This document shows positions 63,415 through 64,000 of a DNA stretch of 64,000 nt, one piece after another. Location of the stretch: NCBI GenBank assembly GCA_017428265.1, contig JAFRRD010000039.1, positions 1 to 64,000 of the forward strand, read 5' to 3'. Position 1 is the stretch's first letter; every line of letters starts with the position of its first letter. This stretch comes from Lachnospiraceae bacterium. GTDB lineage: Bacteria; Bacillota; Clostridia; Lachnospirales; Lachnospiraceae. The position numbers and the translations under genes are program-made. The notes below the pieces were generated by a model. That model was given only the letters and a program-made list of their open reading frames with translations. It was not told the origin of the DNA and made no database searches.

Positions 63415-63987
63415 TTACTGTCTCTTCTCCGTATAGGTGATGGCGAGTTCCTTCAGGACGTCCTTCACCTTCTCGTAGGTCTCGTTGTCGGCGTAATCGT
63501 CGATGAGAAGGACCGTGTTGCCGTCCTTGAACTCCGACACAAGCAAAGCCTGCACCGCCGCATCGTCCTTGCAGAGCGTATCATTCACATATATCTCCGT
63601 CTTGTTTACACGCAGCACGATGTCCTCGGCGTAGGTCTCCGCCGTGCTCTCGACGAGGCTCTCCTGCGTGCTTTCCGCAGGCGGCGCCACGGTCGACGCA
63701 TCGCCCTCTCCGACGCCGGTCCCGCCGCCCCCGAAGCCGAGGCCGGCGAGCAGGCTCGCCAGGATCACCAGGATGGATGCGCCGCCGGTGGTCTTGAAGG
63801 TCCGGTTCATGGGCTTTTTCGCCTTGGATTCCTTCTTCACGAAGGCTTTGGTCCCGGCCCAGCCCACGGTTCCGACGCCGAGCATGCCGGCGCCGATCGC
63901 GAACAGCGTCGGGTTGCGGTTTTCAAACGATTTCTCCAGCACGGCCTCCGCGCTCAGGATCAGCATGGGATTAATAAACATCAACAT
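63415..63987 (-). CDS. Membrane protein with ExbD-like C-terminus, unknown function
   Basis: A 190-residue protein with two hydrophobic stretches (about residues 28-50 and 68-88, the latter ending in a Gly-rich GFGGGGTGVGEG), a Ser/Thr/Glu linker (about 95-120) and a soluble domain (120-190). The domain's layout (VNKTEIYVNDTLC..., VLLIDDYADNETYEKVKDVLKEL) recalls the periplasmic domain of ExbD/TolR. GGAGG precedes the ATG at 63987. Anything further upstream in its operon lies outside the window. Confidence 0.7.
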   Translation of the reverse strand: MLMFINPMLILSAEAVLEKSFENRNPTLFAIGAGMLGVGTVGWAGTKAFVKKESKAKKPMNRTFKTTGGASILVILASLLAGLGFGGGGTGVGEGDASTVAPPAESTQESLVESTAETYAEDIVLRVNKTEIYVNDTLCKDDAAVQALLVSEFKDGNTVLLIDDYADNETYEKVKDVLKELAITYTEKRQ

Positions 63988-64000
63988 ATTTTGCCTCCAA

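Overview
The window (about 60% G+C, apart from one AT-rich patch) looks like a chromosomal segment of an anaerobic Bacillota/Clostridia bacterium. Pointers are the PurF that begins Met-Gly-Gly instead of Met-Cys, the stand-alone AICAR formyltransferase beside an archaeal-type IMP cyclohydrolase, a minimal SmsC-SmsB iron-sulfur pair, a BioY importer, a thioester/VaFE-type surface protein, and AGGAGG ribosome binding sites with TTGACA/TATAAT promoters. Almost everything lies on the minus strand. No rRNA, tRNA, CRISPR array, prophage or transposase was seen.

Layout. 1-1421: the 3' part of clpB, then a hairpin-rich spacer. 13762 down to 1805: a purine operon purE-purC-purF-purM-FNT transporter-purN-IMP cyclohydrolase-AICAR formyltransferase-purD-purL, mostly with overlapping or abutting genes, behind a leader containing an intrinsic terminator. 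13780-14647: an SDR gene with its own palindrome-carrying promoter. 29786 down to 14686: a long minus-strand series of four tandem HAD phosphatase-like genes, a circularly permuted phosphoglycerate mutase, inositol dehydrogenase (iolG), archaeal-type GAPDH and PGK, a LarA-family racemase, iolE, iolB, iolD and an amidohydrolase. Divergent from it are a LacI-family regulator and a PfkB-family kinase (29842-31870). 32016-32732: mgtC-like. 41684 down to 32885: a fifth HAD gene, an ABC importer of the ferric/sugar-phosphate class (permease, ATPase, binding protein), a small membrane protein, a soluble metallo-beta-lactamase-fold protein and a repeat lipoprotein.

41867-64000: cysteine desulfidase-like protein, MATE pump, SmsB/SmsC, a PHP histidinol phosphatase, two surface proteins, an NAD salvage operon (nadE, pncB, nucleotidylyltransferase), an AT-rich island of three unknown genes, two large ABC ATPase-permease proteins with an aldehyde dehydrogenase, a thioesterase, bioY and an ExbD-like membrane protein.

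How it fits together. The same operator, centred on AAACGTTT, lies just downstream of the -10 box of three promoters: that of the four-HAD/inositol/glycolysis series, that of lacI-kinase, and that of HAD5-ABC importer. This defines a candidate LacI regulon. A reasonable hypothesis is uptake of a phosphorylated or sugar-like compound, dephosphorylation by HAD enzymes, inositol-type catabolism (IolG, IolE, IolD, IolB), and triose phosphate processing by dedicated GAPDH, PGK and PGM enzymes. The substrate is not proven by the sequence.
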